From assembly GCA_900547135.1 (NCBI GenBank), contig URFJ01000016.1:1-22444 (forward strand): 22,444 nucleotides of DNA. Reading direction: 5' to 3'. The notes below the pieces were generated by a model. It saw only the letters and a list, made by a program, of their open reading frames with translations, had not been told where the DNA came from and did not search any database. Shown piece by piece: positions 1 through 5,705 of this stretch. Made by a program: the position numbers and the translations under genes. This stretch comes from an uncultured Eubacteriales bacterium (lineage in GTDB: Bacteria; Bacillota; Clostridia; Christensenellales; CAG-138). Numbering within the stretch: the first letter of the stretch is position 1; every line of letters begins with the position of its first letter.

Positions 1-382
1 CCGATTCGCTCAAAAGCCCGGTGTTGATAAAGTTTAGCTTATTGAGGTATTCTTGGCACTCGCCGCTTGAGCGCTCGAACTCCGCATACGACAGCTCTCC
101 GAAATTATCAGGCGCGCCAGCTTCATCAATGCCGTACTTTGACGGGTCCGTTACAAGCAGATGATAGGTAAGCGCGTCTGAAAGGATATATTCCCTGAAG
201 AGTCCCACGTCCACCTCGTTTAGCAGCCGTGACGCCGTAGCGGCGTCCTGCGTTGCGTCCTGCGTAACATTAGGCCCGGTCGTCTGCGGCGTAGGAGTTA
301 CATTTGAAGAGGTTCCGAAGCATCCGGAGAGCAGCAGGAACAGCGCAACAAGGCACAGAGCAATAAAGCGGCGAAAAATCAT
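1..382 (-). CDS. DUF885-type lipoprotein, N-terminal part (cut by window edge)
   Basis: The first 127 residues are present; the gene runs off the left edge. The start is the ATG at 382, preceded by an AAGGATGG-like ribosome binding site. The protein opens with a lipoprotein signal: two arginines, a hydrophobic stretch, and lipobox LLSGC with Cys21 as the predicted lipidated residue. A Thr/Gln-rich linker follows. From about residue 55 the pattern of Leu-Asn-Glu, LFREYILSDALTYH and DPSKYGI resembles the start of DUF885 proteins, a family of putatively metallopeptidase-like secreted or lipid-anchored proteins. The family call rests on this short segment and the catalytic region is not visible. 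It lies on the same strand as the upstream ECF sigma/anti-sigma pair, but a hairpin and a 171-nt gap separate them, so co-transcription is uncertain. Confidence 0.7.
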   Translation of the reverse strand, partial: MIFRRFIALCLVALFLLLSGCFGTSSNVTPTPQTTGPNVTQDATQDAATASRLLNEVDVGLFREYILSDALTYHLLVTDPSKYGIDEAGAPDNFGELSYAEFERSSGECQEYLNKLNFINTGLLSES

Positions 383-490
383 CTCTAAGTACCATCCTTT
401 CCTTAAGGGGGTTATACAGCTTATATGATAGTATATCAGAACCGAGGGTGAATTTGACGGGAAATACACAAATATTGACACGAATTAAGG

Positions 491-527
491 GGAATGGGAT
501 GTTGAGCGCCTCGCTAAGTCCCATTCC
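491..527 (-). terminator. Hairpin after the anti-sigma gene (weak terminator or operator)
   Basis: A perfect 9-bp inverted repeat (GGAATGGGA / TCCCATTCC) encloses a loop that itself contains AGCG-AGG-CGCT. On the minus strand it lies 27 nt after the anti-sigma stop codon and is followed by CCTTAATT, only a weak U-tract. It may end the sigma/anti-sigma transcript or act as a regulatory dyad for the downstream lipoprotein gene. Sequence alone does not decide. Confidence 0.5.
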
Positions 528-553
528 ACTGTTAAAATTTACGATTCCGCATA

Positions 554-1348
554 TCAGGCTGCGCCGTTTTTTGAGGGCCGCGCCATGCTATTGGTTAACA
601 TATCGATCAACTCCGCCTGGTCTACGCCCATGCATTCAATATAAACATACAGGTTGCTGCCAACGCGCCAGCACACCCAGTATACACCGTCGTCCCTGGC
701 GTCCGTTACCATGGCCGAACCTACGGTGAGCGTAAACGGGCACTCTTCCATCATCTGGGCAAAGTAATAGCCGTCATCGCCCTTGGCATACGCATTGCCG
801 TCTTCAGCATTGTACAAACGGCTCCAGTCCGCGGGCAGACCCGCGGGGATGAGACTCCCCTCTTCCAAAAGGCTACAGCTATCGACGGTTTTGACCGACG
901 CCTGTTTTAACTCGGCCTTGACCTCTTCTGGCACAGAGCCTCCGCCGCCCTTTGTCAGATATCTGTATATGGGAGAGCTGTCGATCATATCCTCGGTTAC
1001 CTTGTATGCGCCATGCTGCCCCGACGGGTTTTGCAAATTCGGGGTGACGGTGGATCCCTGATGGGTTGTGACGGCGCTGCTGCCGGGTTCTTCGCCGCCC
1101 GACGGATCATAATTGATGCCGCGCGGCTCGGCTTCCATACCCGAACGAAGGGCAAATGCGGCTCCCGCCCCAAGCAGCGCGACAAAGACGGCCGCCGCGC
1201 TGAGATATCTTATCATAGGGGCGCGTTTGCGCTTCTTTTCAGTCTTTCCCTGAAGTATTCTTCTTTTAAGTTCGTCGTACGGCACGCAGGCGTTGGCCGA
1301 CTCCGCAGCTGAACGCAGCATGGATTCAAGATTATCATTCCATTCCAT
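554..1348 (-). CDS. Membrane anti-sigma factor-like protein
   Basis: The protein is 264 residues. The ATG at 1348 is preferred because a GGAGG sits 8 nt upstream; a TTG three bases earlier is possible. The layout is a short cytoplasmic N-terminus (about 1-45), a single membrane segment (about 46-67, rich in Ala/Val/Leu), then an extracytoplasmic region with a Gly/Ser/Pro-rich linker. The C-terminal domain (about 165-255) has LTVGSAMV and YIECMGVDQAELIDML segments reminiscent of DUF4367-type sensor domains. It overlaps the upstream ECF sigma gene by 14 nt, the classic arrangement for a sigma factor and its membrane-bound inhibitor. By inference it holds the sigma factor at the membrane and releases it on an envelope signal. 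The sensed signal cannot be read from sequence. No zinc-binding HxxxCxxC motif is visible. Confidence 0.72.
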   Translation of the reverse strand: MEWNDNLESMLRSAAESANACVPYDELKRRILQGKTEKKRKRAPMIRYLSAAAVFVALLGAGAAFALRSGMEAEPRGINYDPSGGEEPGSSAVTTHQGSTVTPNLQNPSGQHGAYKVTEDMIDSSPIYRYLTKGGGGSVPEEVKAELKQASVKTVDSCSLLEEGSLIPAGLPADWSRLYNAEDGNAYAKGDDGYYFAQMMEECPFTLTVGSAMVTDARDDGVYWVCWRVGSNLYVYIECMGVDQAELIDMLTNSMARPSKNGAA

Positions 1349-1856
1349 CAATCGCCCCTCCTTCCTTAAGCTTCGCTTGAAGCATTGTGCGCGCGCGCGA
1401 CATGCGGGATTTTATTGTGCCCTCGGTTACTCCTAGCATTGATGCAATCTCCTTATAGTTCAACCCCGAAAAATAATGTAGCATGATAGGCTCCCTGTAT
1501 ATTTGATCAAGTCCGCCTATCGCCTTATAGAGCGCGCTCGTTTTCTCAGCGTTTATTGCCGCCGGTTCCGGAAGCTCGGATTCGGTTTCCACCGCGCTGT
1601 CAAACGGGGGTTCGTCAAAAAATACCTCCCGCTTGTTGCGCCGTACCATATCCACTGAAGCGTTTACGGCGACACGGTAAAGCCATCCCTTAAGCTGCAT
1701 ATCCTCCATGTTCTCCAACCTGTTCATATGCCTCAAAACGCGTATGAACACTTCCTGCGACACGTCCATCGCCGAATCGCGGTTCCCCGTGACGTTATAC
1801 GCCGCCCAGTAAACCATACGCGAATAATCCGCATAAATGGAGTCAAAATCCCTCAA
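1335..1856 (-). CDS. ECF-type RNA polymerase sigma factor
   Basis: The protein is 173 residues, a usual length for ECF sigma factors. Region 2 spans about 5-77, with the DVSQEVFIRVLRH and GWLYRVAVNASVDMVRR signatures of core-polymerase and -10 binding. Region 4 spans about 108-163 and ends in a helix-turn-helix (NYKEIASMLGVTEGTIKSRMSRAR) that would read the -35 element. The acidic linker between them (about 80-100) is typical. The start is a TTG at 1856, with GGAGG 9 nt upstream and no better ATG. It overlaps the anti-sigma gene. Its target regulon is unknown; the adjacent lipoprotein is a natural candidate but no shared ECF promoter motif was established. Confidence 0.92.
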   Translation of the reverse strand: MRDFDSIYADYSRMVYWAAYNVTGNRDSAMDVSQEVFIRVLRHMNRLENMEDMQLKGWLYRVAVNASVDMVRRNKREVFFDEPPFDSAVETESELPEPAAINAEKTSALYKAIGGLDQIYREPIMLHYFSGLNYKEIASMLGVTEGTIKSRMSRARTMLQAKLKEGGAIDGME

Positions 1857-1936
1857 TTTCGGAATCCTCCATCAATAATGAATACGTCTTTGACCGTCAT
1901 TTGGTTGCGCCAAACCGCAAAAACGTTTCTCAAATT

Positions 1937-1945
1937 ATTATAGCA
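1937..1945 (-). promoter_or_regulatory. Extended -10 promoter for the ECF sigma operon
   Basis: On the minus strand the sequence reads TGCTATAAT, a perfect extended -10 element (TGnTATAAT), about 80 nt upstream of the sigma start codon. No good -35 hexamer is visible at 16-18 nt, which is tolerable for extended -10 promoters. It looks like a housekeeping rather than an ECF-type autoregulated promoter. Confidence 0.6.
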
Positions 1946-2123
1946 TACCGCACAACATAATAATAGGGTGGCCGATTTTGCAGCCTTATTAGGTGAGCGG
2001 ACTTGATATTACTTTAATTGAAAAGCCGATATGGTTTTTTCATTGCTTATCATATCTGAGTGGGCAGTGTGTGTGTTTATTGATTGAATAGCCGGAAAAA
2101 GTCTTAAAAGCCCCCGCGGGTGT

Positions 2124-2285
2124 TTATAAAACTATACGAAAACAGCTTAAAGCAAGGCCTTTCCGTATTTTTACCAGCTGGTAAAAACAGTACACACGGA
2201 ACGTTAGAACTGTGTTATTCAGGCTTCTGATATAGAATCCTGTTTGATTGCCACAACGGGAGCATACGCTCCATTTCCAGTGCTC
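2124..2285 (-). pseudogene. Remnant of a cysteine-rich KTR-type mobile-element gene
   Basis: The minus-strand frame contains W-x-VCSRCGNQT, then an NTVL segment, then a YC residue pair. This follows the order of the small zinc-ribbon 'cysteine-rich KTR' proteins of clostridial and Tn916-like elements, which begin W-x-x-CPxCGNKT, then TxL and YCPKC. The second CxxC is lost (YCFY), the KTR-type C-terminus is unrecognisable, and no sensible start codon with a ribosome binding site exists. This suggests an older, degraded element next to the intact one at 2888-10691. The identification is from memory of the family pattern, so it is moderate. Confidence 0.45.
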
Positions 2286-2373
2286 TAAATGTCCTTTTAT
2301 ATACCAGCGCCATCGGACGCGCAGCCGACCTGTCAAATGCGTTAACAGGGGTGGTGGGGCTGAGCCCCCTACA

Positions 2374-2407
2374 GCAAAGCACAAGGGCGTGTATCGTTGT
2401 GCTTTGC
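2374..2407. repeat. 11-bp perfect inverted repeat
   Basis: GCAAAGCACAA (2374-2384) and TTGTGCTTTGC (2397-2407) form a perfect stem with a 12-nt loop. There is no U-tract on either side, so it is not an obvious terminator. It lies about 56 nt beyond the 3' end of the GNAT gene and may be a relic of a mobile-element end. Confidence 0.55.
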
Positions 2408-2463
2408 TTGCCGCTATTGTATTGCCCGTATTCGTATCAGCGCTTTATTCCAATAGTGCGTCA

Positions 2464-2880
2464 TTAAAACCACTTGCTCGGAATGCTTAGAAAAATATCT
2501 CTGCTCACATTAAATCCTATTTTTTCATAGAAAGCTGCTGCTGTTTCCGTTTGAGCTAACCATTCTGAACTTGGGTAAACTTCTCTGCATTTCCGAACCA
2601 ATTCCGCTCCAATTCCTTGGCGTTGAAATTTTGGATGAACCGCCAAGTCATATATAATAGAACGAAACATTTGGTCACTAAGCACTCTCACGCAACCGAC
2701 CAATTTTCCATTTACCCATGCCGAAAATACAAGAGTTGAATTGATGAAATTTTTATTAAAGTTTTCTAGCATAGTAGGAGTTATCGTTCCATCAGACCAA
2801 CCTACCGCATAAAATAAATCATGCAATTCCGTACATGGTAAATCTTTTCGTGTATCGTATACTACATCATTTATTTCCAA
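2464..2880 (-). CDS. GNAT family N-acetyltransferase
   Basis: The protein is 138 residues and a single GNAT domain. The acetyl-CoA pyrophosphate-binding loop is VHPKFQRQGIGAELV (about 81-95), which contains the Q/RxxGxG/A signature Q86-R-Q-G89-I-G91. The following AAAFYEKIGF segment is the usual motif B. The substrate is unknown. The start is probably the TTG at 2880; a stop lies directly upstream in frame, and GGAGG is only 3 nt away, which is tight. The gene is visibly more AT-rich than the flanking chromosomal genes. The mobile element ends 8 nt upstream of the start codon, leaving the ribosome binding site but replacing the original promoter region, so expression may be altered. Confidence 0.88.
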   Translation of the reverse strand: MEINDVVYDTRKDLPCTELHDLFYAVGWSDGTITPTMLENFNKNFINSTLVFSAWVNGKLVGCVRVLSDQMFRSIIYDLAVHPKFQRQGIGAELVRKCREVYPSSEWLAQTETAAAFYEKIGFNVSRDIFLSIPSKWF

Positions 2881-2887
2881 TCACCTC

Positions 2888-2901
2888 CAAATTCCTATTT
2901 G
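2888..2901 (+). repeat. Candidate left attachment site (14-bp direct repeat)
   Basis: CAAATTCCTATTTG is identical to 10678-10691. Arms CAAAT/ATTTG flank a 4-nt centre, resembling integrase core-binding sites around a crossover region. It abuts the ribosome binding site of the GNAT gene. Confidence 0.65.
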
Positions 2902-2971
2902 TCTGTTAAACCCTCTGAAAACGCTGTATTTTCAAGGAGTTTCGCCCGTTTTGTGTTCCGACCTTATGTAT

Positions 2972-3011
2972 TTTCCCTTGTTTTTGCCCTTACGAGCCGA
3001 AACAAGGGAAA
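2972..3011 (+). terminator. Hairpin with plus-strand U-tract at the 3' end of the integrase gene
   Basis: A perfect 12-bp stem (TTTCCCTTGTTT at 2972-2983, AAACAAGGGAAA at 3000-3011) with a 16-nt loop is followed on the plus strand by GTTTTTT. Integrase is on the minus strand, where the same hairpin has an A-tract before it and no U-tract after it. It is therefore best oriented to stop antisense transcription entering from the left flank. Confidence 0.6.
2973..2996 (+). repeat. Subterminal direct repeat, left copy
   Basis: The 24 bases match 10510-10533 with one mismatch (the first 20 are identical). It lies 72 nt inside the left 14-bp repeat, and its first part also forms one arm of the hairpin at 2972-3011. 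It could be an integrase arm-type binding site, or an alternative att core. Confidence 0.6.
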
Positions 3012-3016
3012 GTTTT

Positions 3017-4315
3017 TTAGTCTCCGCCGACTACCTTGTCCAGCAGCCTTGCGGAAGTACGCTTTGCTTCCCTTGTAGCGTGAGCGTAAATGTTCATTGT
3101 GGTACTGACATCGGCATGTCCGAGAAGCTCCTGCACATCCTTCGGCGCTGCCCCATTTGAAAGCAGATTGCTCGTGAATGTGTGGCGAAGCTGGTGGAAA
3201 TGAAAGCCCTCCAAACCCTCGACCTTTCTGCTTGCCGTCCTGCACATAATCCCTACCGTACTCGGTGATTCGTATGCGCCGTCAGGTCTGAGGCAGACAA
3301 AGGATATTTCCTTGTAGCCCGTTGGGATTTCGTCTGTCCTCGGCAGGCTGTAAACCTCGTAGTAAGTACGGTCTTTTTCCTTCACCTCGGTGTAGTAGTT
3401 GAGGTGGTAAAGCCCGCCATACTGAAAGCGGTTTTTGTGCTGTTCGGTTTTCGCCGCTTTGAGGATCGCTGCCAGCGTATCGCAGAAGTCCACAGTGCGG
3501 ACTTTCTTCCGCTTAGTCGCTCCTATCTCGGTTTTGTGCCTTGCCCCATTGTAGCGCATGCTGCGGCGCACCGTAAGGTACTGCTTGTCAAGATTGATGT
3601 CCTGCCAGGTCAAGGCGCATACCTCTCCGATTCGAAGTCCCGTGTAGTAGGCGATTTGAATGGGTAGCAGAGCGGGATTATCTTTCTTTTTCAGAAAGTC
3701 CTCCAGCTTCAGATACTGCTCATGGCTGAGTGTGGGCGTGGAAGCTGTTTCACTGTCTTCGTCCGAGAACAGGTCATAGTCCTCTTTTTTGCCCCGCCAT
3801 ATTACATACTGCATCGGATTAAAAGTAATCAGCCGTTTGGGGAATACCGCAAAGCGAAACGCTCCTTGCAGGACGGCTGAGAACAATCGCAGATACCCTT
3901 TGCTGAGTGCCCTTGCGGTTGTGCCATCGGGATTTGTCCCGCCGAAGCTGAGAAAATCCATATACGCCTGCAAATGGTCGGCGGTGACGGTTTTCAGCTT
4001 TCGACTGCCGATAGGGTGCTGCTTGATACGATTTACCGTCCCCTGATACACCATCACCGTACCGTTGCTTAAGCCTCCGGGCTTCAGTTCTTCCTCGACC
4101 CACATATCCAGCAGCATTCCTACTGTGGCGTTTTCGGACTTTGCAACGAATTTCTTTTCCTCGTAGTCCTCCATCGCTTTGCGGAGCAGGGCTTCCGTTT
4201 CCGACTTGCTTTCTGTTCCCACGAACTCACGCTGTACCAGATTGCCGCTTTCATCTTCGATATAGAAGCGGTAGTACCACTTTTTGCCTTTCTTTCTTAC
4301 AGAACCTTTTGCCAT
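3017..4315 (-). CDS. int: Tyrosine recombinase (Tn916-type integrase)
   Basis: The protein is 432 residues from the ATG at 4315, chosen because AAAGGAG lies 9 nt upstream and the AKGSVRKKGKKWYYRF start is typical. The N-terminal arm-binding domain covers about 1-60, the SAM-like core-binding domain about 65-180, and the catalytic domain about 195-432. Visible active-site residues are Arg228 (in TGLRIGEVCALTW), His374 and Arg377 (HQLRH), His400 (LLGHADVSTT) and the nucleophile Tyr410 (NIYAH). The set is complete, so the enzyme should be functional. It would integrate and excise the surrounding element through the terminal repeats, with the small excisionase at 5271 as directionality factor. 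The gene sits at the element's left end, as usual for this class. Confidence 0.95.
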   Translation of the reverse strand: MAKGSVRKKGKKWYYRFYIEDESGNLVQREFVGTESKSETEALLRKAMEDYEEKKFVAKSENATVGMLLDMWVEEELKPGGLSNGTVMVYQGTVNRIKQHPIGSRKLKTVTADHLQAYMDFLSFGGTNPDGTTARALSKGYLRLFSAVLQGAFRFAVFPKRLITFNPMQYVIWRGKKEDYDLFSDEDSETASTPTLSHEQYLKLEDFLKKKDNPALLPIQIAYYTGLRIGEVCALTWQDINLDKQYLTVRRSMRYNGARHKTEIGATKRKKVRTVDFCDTLAAILKAAKTEQHKNRFQYGGLYHLNYYTEVKEKDRTYYEVYSLPRTDEIPTGYKEISFVCLRPDGAYESPSTVGIMCRTASRKVEGLEGFHFHQLRHTFTSNLLSNGAAPKDVQELLGHADVSTTMNIYAHATREAKRTSARLLDKVVGGD

Positions 4316-4337
4316 AGATAAAAACTCCTTTCTATCC

Positions 4338-4369
4338 GTGGCAATCGGGACTGTGACATATGGTGTGCG
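4338..4369 (-). repeat. Inverted repeat upstream of integrase (partner at 10449-10479)
   Basis: GTGGCAATCG, then ACTGTGACATATG, then TGCG, in that order with 2-4 nt differences in between, occur here and, inverted, at 10449-10479. Both copies lie just upstream of a minus-strand gene start: this one 22 nt before integrase, the other 26 nt before TnpV. They are in opposite orientation relative to those genes. Confidence 0.65.
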
Positions 4370-4390
4370 TAAAGTTAATAACGTCACTTC

Positions 4391-4421
4391 TGCCGATTGG
4401 GTTCAATCGGCATATTTTTTT
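4391..4421 (+). terminator. Plus-oriented intrinsic terminator between XRE gene and integrase
   Basis: An 8-bp stem (TGCCGATT / AATCGGCA) with a 6-nt loop is followed on the plus strand by TATTTTTTT. All genes here are on the minus strand, where the T-run becomes an A-run before the hairpin. Like the hairpin at 2972-3011, it seems placed to block antisense transcripts rather than to end the local operon. Confidence 0.65.
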
Positions 4422-4422
4422 G

Positions 4423-5088
4423 TCAAGGTGCCACGGAATTTTCTTTTTCGGCAAGCCTTTTTTCGGCTTCCGTCACTATCCCGAAGAGGTCGCCCATTGA
4501 AGCCTTTGTGCGTCCCTCATCGTAGATATGTAGAATTCCGTCTAAAAAACGCTTCATATCTTCGATTGGTATTTCCATCTCTTTGCGGTAAACCCGCTCC
4601 TCGATTGCGCCTACCTCAATCGCATATCTCATAATCGACTGCTTCAAGCCCTCGTCCTCTGCCACACGGTCAACCTCCGTCATAGCATCGGCAAAGTAGT
4701 GGCACAGCACCGAGTACAGATCAATCATCTTGCCGAGGAATGTGGTAAGAAGCTGCTGGTGCGGCTCTCCGCTGACCGTAGAGGAAACCGTATCGAGATA
4801 CTTTTTGATATGCTCCTCAATGTCCTTTTGGCAGAGCGTGCGGGCGTCATATTCCTTTTCCTCGGAAAGCCCTGTCAGCCATTCGGGAGTGGTAAGCAGC
4901 GCATCGGCAAGACCGTTGATAATCATAGTACGCTTCGGGTCAACCCCGTCTGCTTCATACCGCTGAATGGTGGATTTGTTTACGCCGATACGCCTTCCAA
5001 GCTCCGGCATGGTAAGGTTTAGTTCTGTTCGGCGCTCTTTTACCCGTTCACCGACCTGTTTTGCGGTGAACTCAATTTCTTTTTTCAA
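4423..5088 (-). CDS. XRE-family transcriptional regulator of the element
   Basis: The protein is 221 residues. A TTG at 5088 is preferred over the upstream GTG at 5097, because AGGAGG overlaps the GTG and sits exactly 8 nt before the TTG. The N-terminal helix-turn-helix (about 9-65) contains LNLTMPELGRRIGVNKSTIQRYE, then PEWLTGLSEE, typical of phage- and ICE-type repressors. The C-terminal part is helical and acidic with no recognised domain; it may oligomerise or respond to a signal. It is transcribed divergently from the excisionase gene, and repeated TTGCAA boxes overlap both promoters. By inference it is the switch that keeps excision and mobilization genes silent and controls itself. Confidence 0.85.
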   Translation of the reverse strand: MKKEIEFTAKQVGERVKERRTELNLTMPELGRRIGVNKSTIQRYEADGVDPKRTMIINGLADALLTTPEWLTGLSEEKEYDARTLCQKDIEEHIKKYLDTVSSTVSGEPHQQLLTTFLGKMIDLYSVLCHYFADAMTEVDRVAEDEGLKQSIMRYAIEVGAIEERVYRKEMEIPIEDMKRFLDGILHIYDEGRTKASMGDLFGIVTEAEKRLAEKENSVAP

Positions 5089-5112
5089 GGTTTTCACCTC
5101 CTGACGAGTACC

Positions 5113-5141
5113 ATTATAGCACGCTAAAACTCAGATTGCAA
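5113..5141 (-). promoter_or_regulatory. Promoter of the XRE regulator gene
   Basis: On the minus strand TTGCAA (-35, 5136-5141) and TATAAT (-10, 5113-5118) are separated by exactly 17 nt, with TG one base before the -10 (TGCTATAAT). The -35 hexamer is itself one of the TTGCAA boxes that look like operators. Confidence 0.8.
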
Positions 5142-5244
5142 CCTCGAAACGAGATAAATATTAGAAATAATTCTTGAACAGTTGCAAAACAGGTTGACAA
5201 GGGATAGCAAAATAAGTATAATTAGGATTGCGGAGTTGCAAAAC
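5136..5244. promoter_or_regulatory. Repeated TTGCAA operator boxes in the divergent control region
   Basis: TTGCAA occurs at 5136-5141, 5182-5187 and 5236-5241; the last two share the longer GTTGCAAAAC. They cover the -35 of the regulator promoter and bracket the excisionase promoter on both sides. The arrangement suggests binding by the adjacent XRE protein, with autoregulation and repression of excisionase. The protein-site link is inference. Confidence 0.55.
5194..5222 (+). promoter_or_regulatory. Consensus promoter for excisionase and probably relaxase
   Basis: TTGACA (5194-5199) and TATAAT (5217-5222) are separated by 17 nt, a perfect sigma-A consensus. It is flanked by GTTGCAAAAC boxes on both sides, so a very strong promoter is probably held under repression. 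Confidence 0.88.
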
Positions 5245-5270
5245 AAGTATTCTGAAAGGAGGATGAGATA

Positions 5271-5486
5271 ATGAACGCAGTTAAAATGGGTATGACCATT
5301 GAGGAAGCCGCCGAATGTACGGGTATCGGCAGGAACACGATGCGGAAATTAGTAGGCTGGGGCAAGCTTCCTGTCTTAAAGGTAGGGCGCAAGACCATTA
5401 TCCGCAGGGACACGCTGGAGCGTTTTATGACGGTCAATCAGGGCAGAAACCTGCTCAGTCAGAATGAAGTCCACAAGGTCGAATAA
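5271..5486 (+). CDS. xis: Excisionase-family DNA-binding protein
   Basis: The protein is 71 residues. GGAGG is 8 nt before the ATG. The sequence MTIEEAAECTGIGRNTMRKLVGWGKLPVLKVGRKTIIRRDTLERFM is a winged MerR/HTH_17-like helix-turn-helix typical of Tn916-type Xis and 'excisionase family' proteins. In this family it bends DNA at the element ends and directs the integrase towards excision. Here it is distant from integrase and divergent from the XRE gene, so excision would be induced when that repressor is relieved. It is probably co-transcribed with the relaxase 219 nt downstream, linking excision to mobilization. Confidence 0.88.
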   Translation: MNAVKMGMTIEEAAECTGIGRNTMRKLVGWGKLPVLKVGRKTIIRRDTLERFMTVNQGRNLLSQNEVHKVE

Positions 5487-5515
5487 CCGTCCTCTTAAGC
5501 CCTCGGCGTTTGAGA

Positions 5516-5666
5516 GCGAAATACACCCCTCGCACAAATCTGACGATTTGTACTCAGGGTATTTCGCCCCTGCGGGGAGCTAAAGTATCAACGCAGCCAC
5601 CACCGTTCCTGCATTGATACTTTTCGCCGCCACTGCTTTGTGTCGGCGGCAACCGTCAAGACGGTT
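5516..5666 (+). other. oriT: Candidate origin of transfer (four consecutive hairpins)
   Basis: Between excisionase and relaxase lie four hairpins. The first is a nested one: GCGAAATAC (5516-5524) with GTATTTCGC (5559-5567), enclosing ACAAATC/GATTTGT (5534-5551). Then come AAAGTATCAA (5582-5591) with TTGATACTTT (5614-5623), GCCGCC/GGCGGC (5626-5650), and AACCGTC-AA-GACGGTT (5651-5666). Dense inverted repeats directly upstream of a MobA/MobL relaxase gene are the usual place and form of an oriT. The nick site cannot be read by eye. Confidence 0.6.
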
Positions 5667-5705
5667 GCAAAATGAGAACGGTATATTTCAAAGAAAGGTT
5701 GGATT

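Larger units (their letters stand above)
1957..2463. other. Intergenic stretch with decayed gene and inverted repeats
   Basis: No intact gene is supported here. It contains the remnant of a Cys-rich-KTR gene (2124-2285, minus), a GGGGCT-G-AGCCCC dyad (2356-2368) and an 11-bp inverted repeat (2374-2407). The rest shows nothing I recognise. Confidence 0.6.

Noticed and set aside
2356..2368. GGGGCT-G-AGCCCC as a terminator of GNAT
   Set aside because: The single-base loop and lack of a U-tract make a functional terminator unlikely, and it lies about 95 nt past the stop codon.
4423..4428. TTGACA on the minus strand at the XRE stop codon as a promoter for integrase
   Set aside because: No -10 element follows at 16-18 nt; the expected place is inside the hairpin at 4391-4421.
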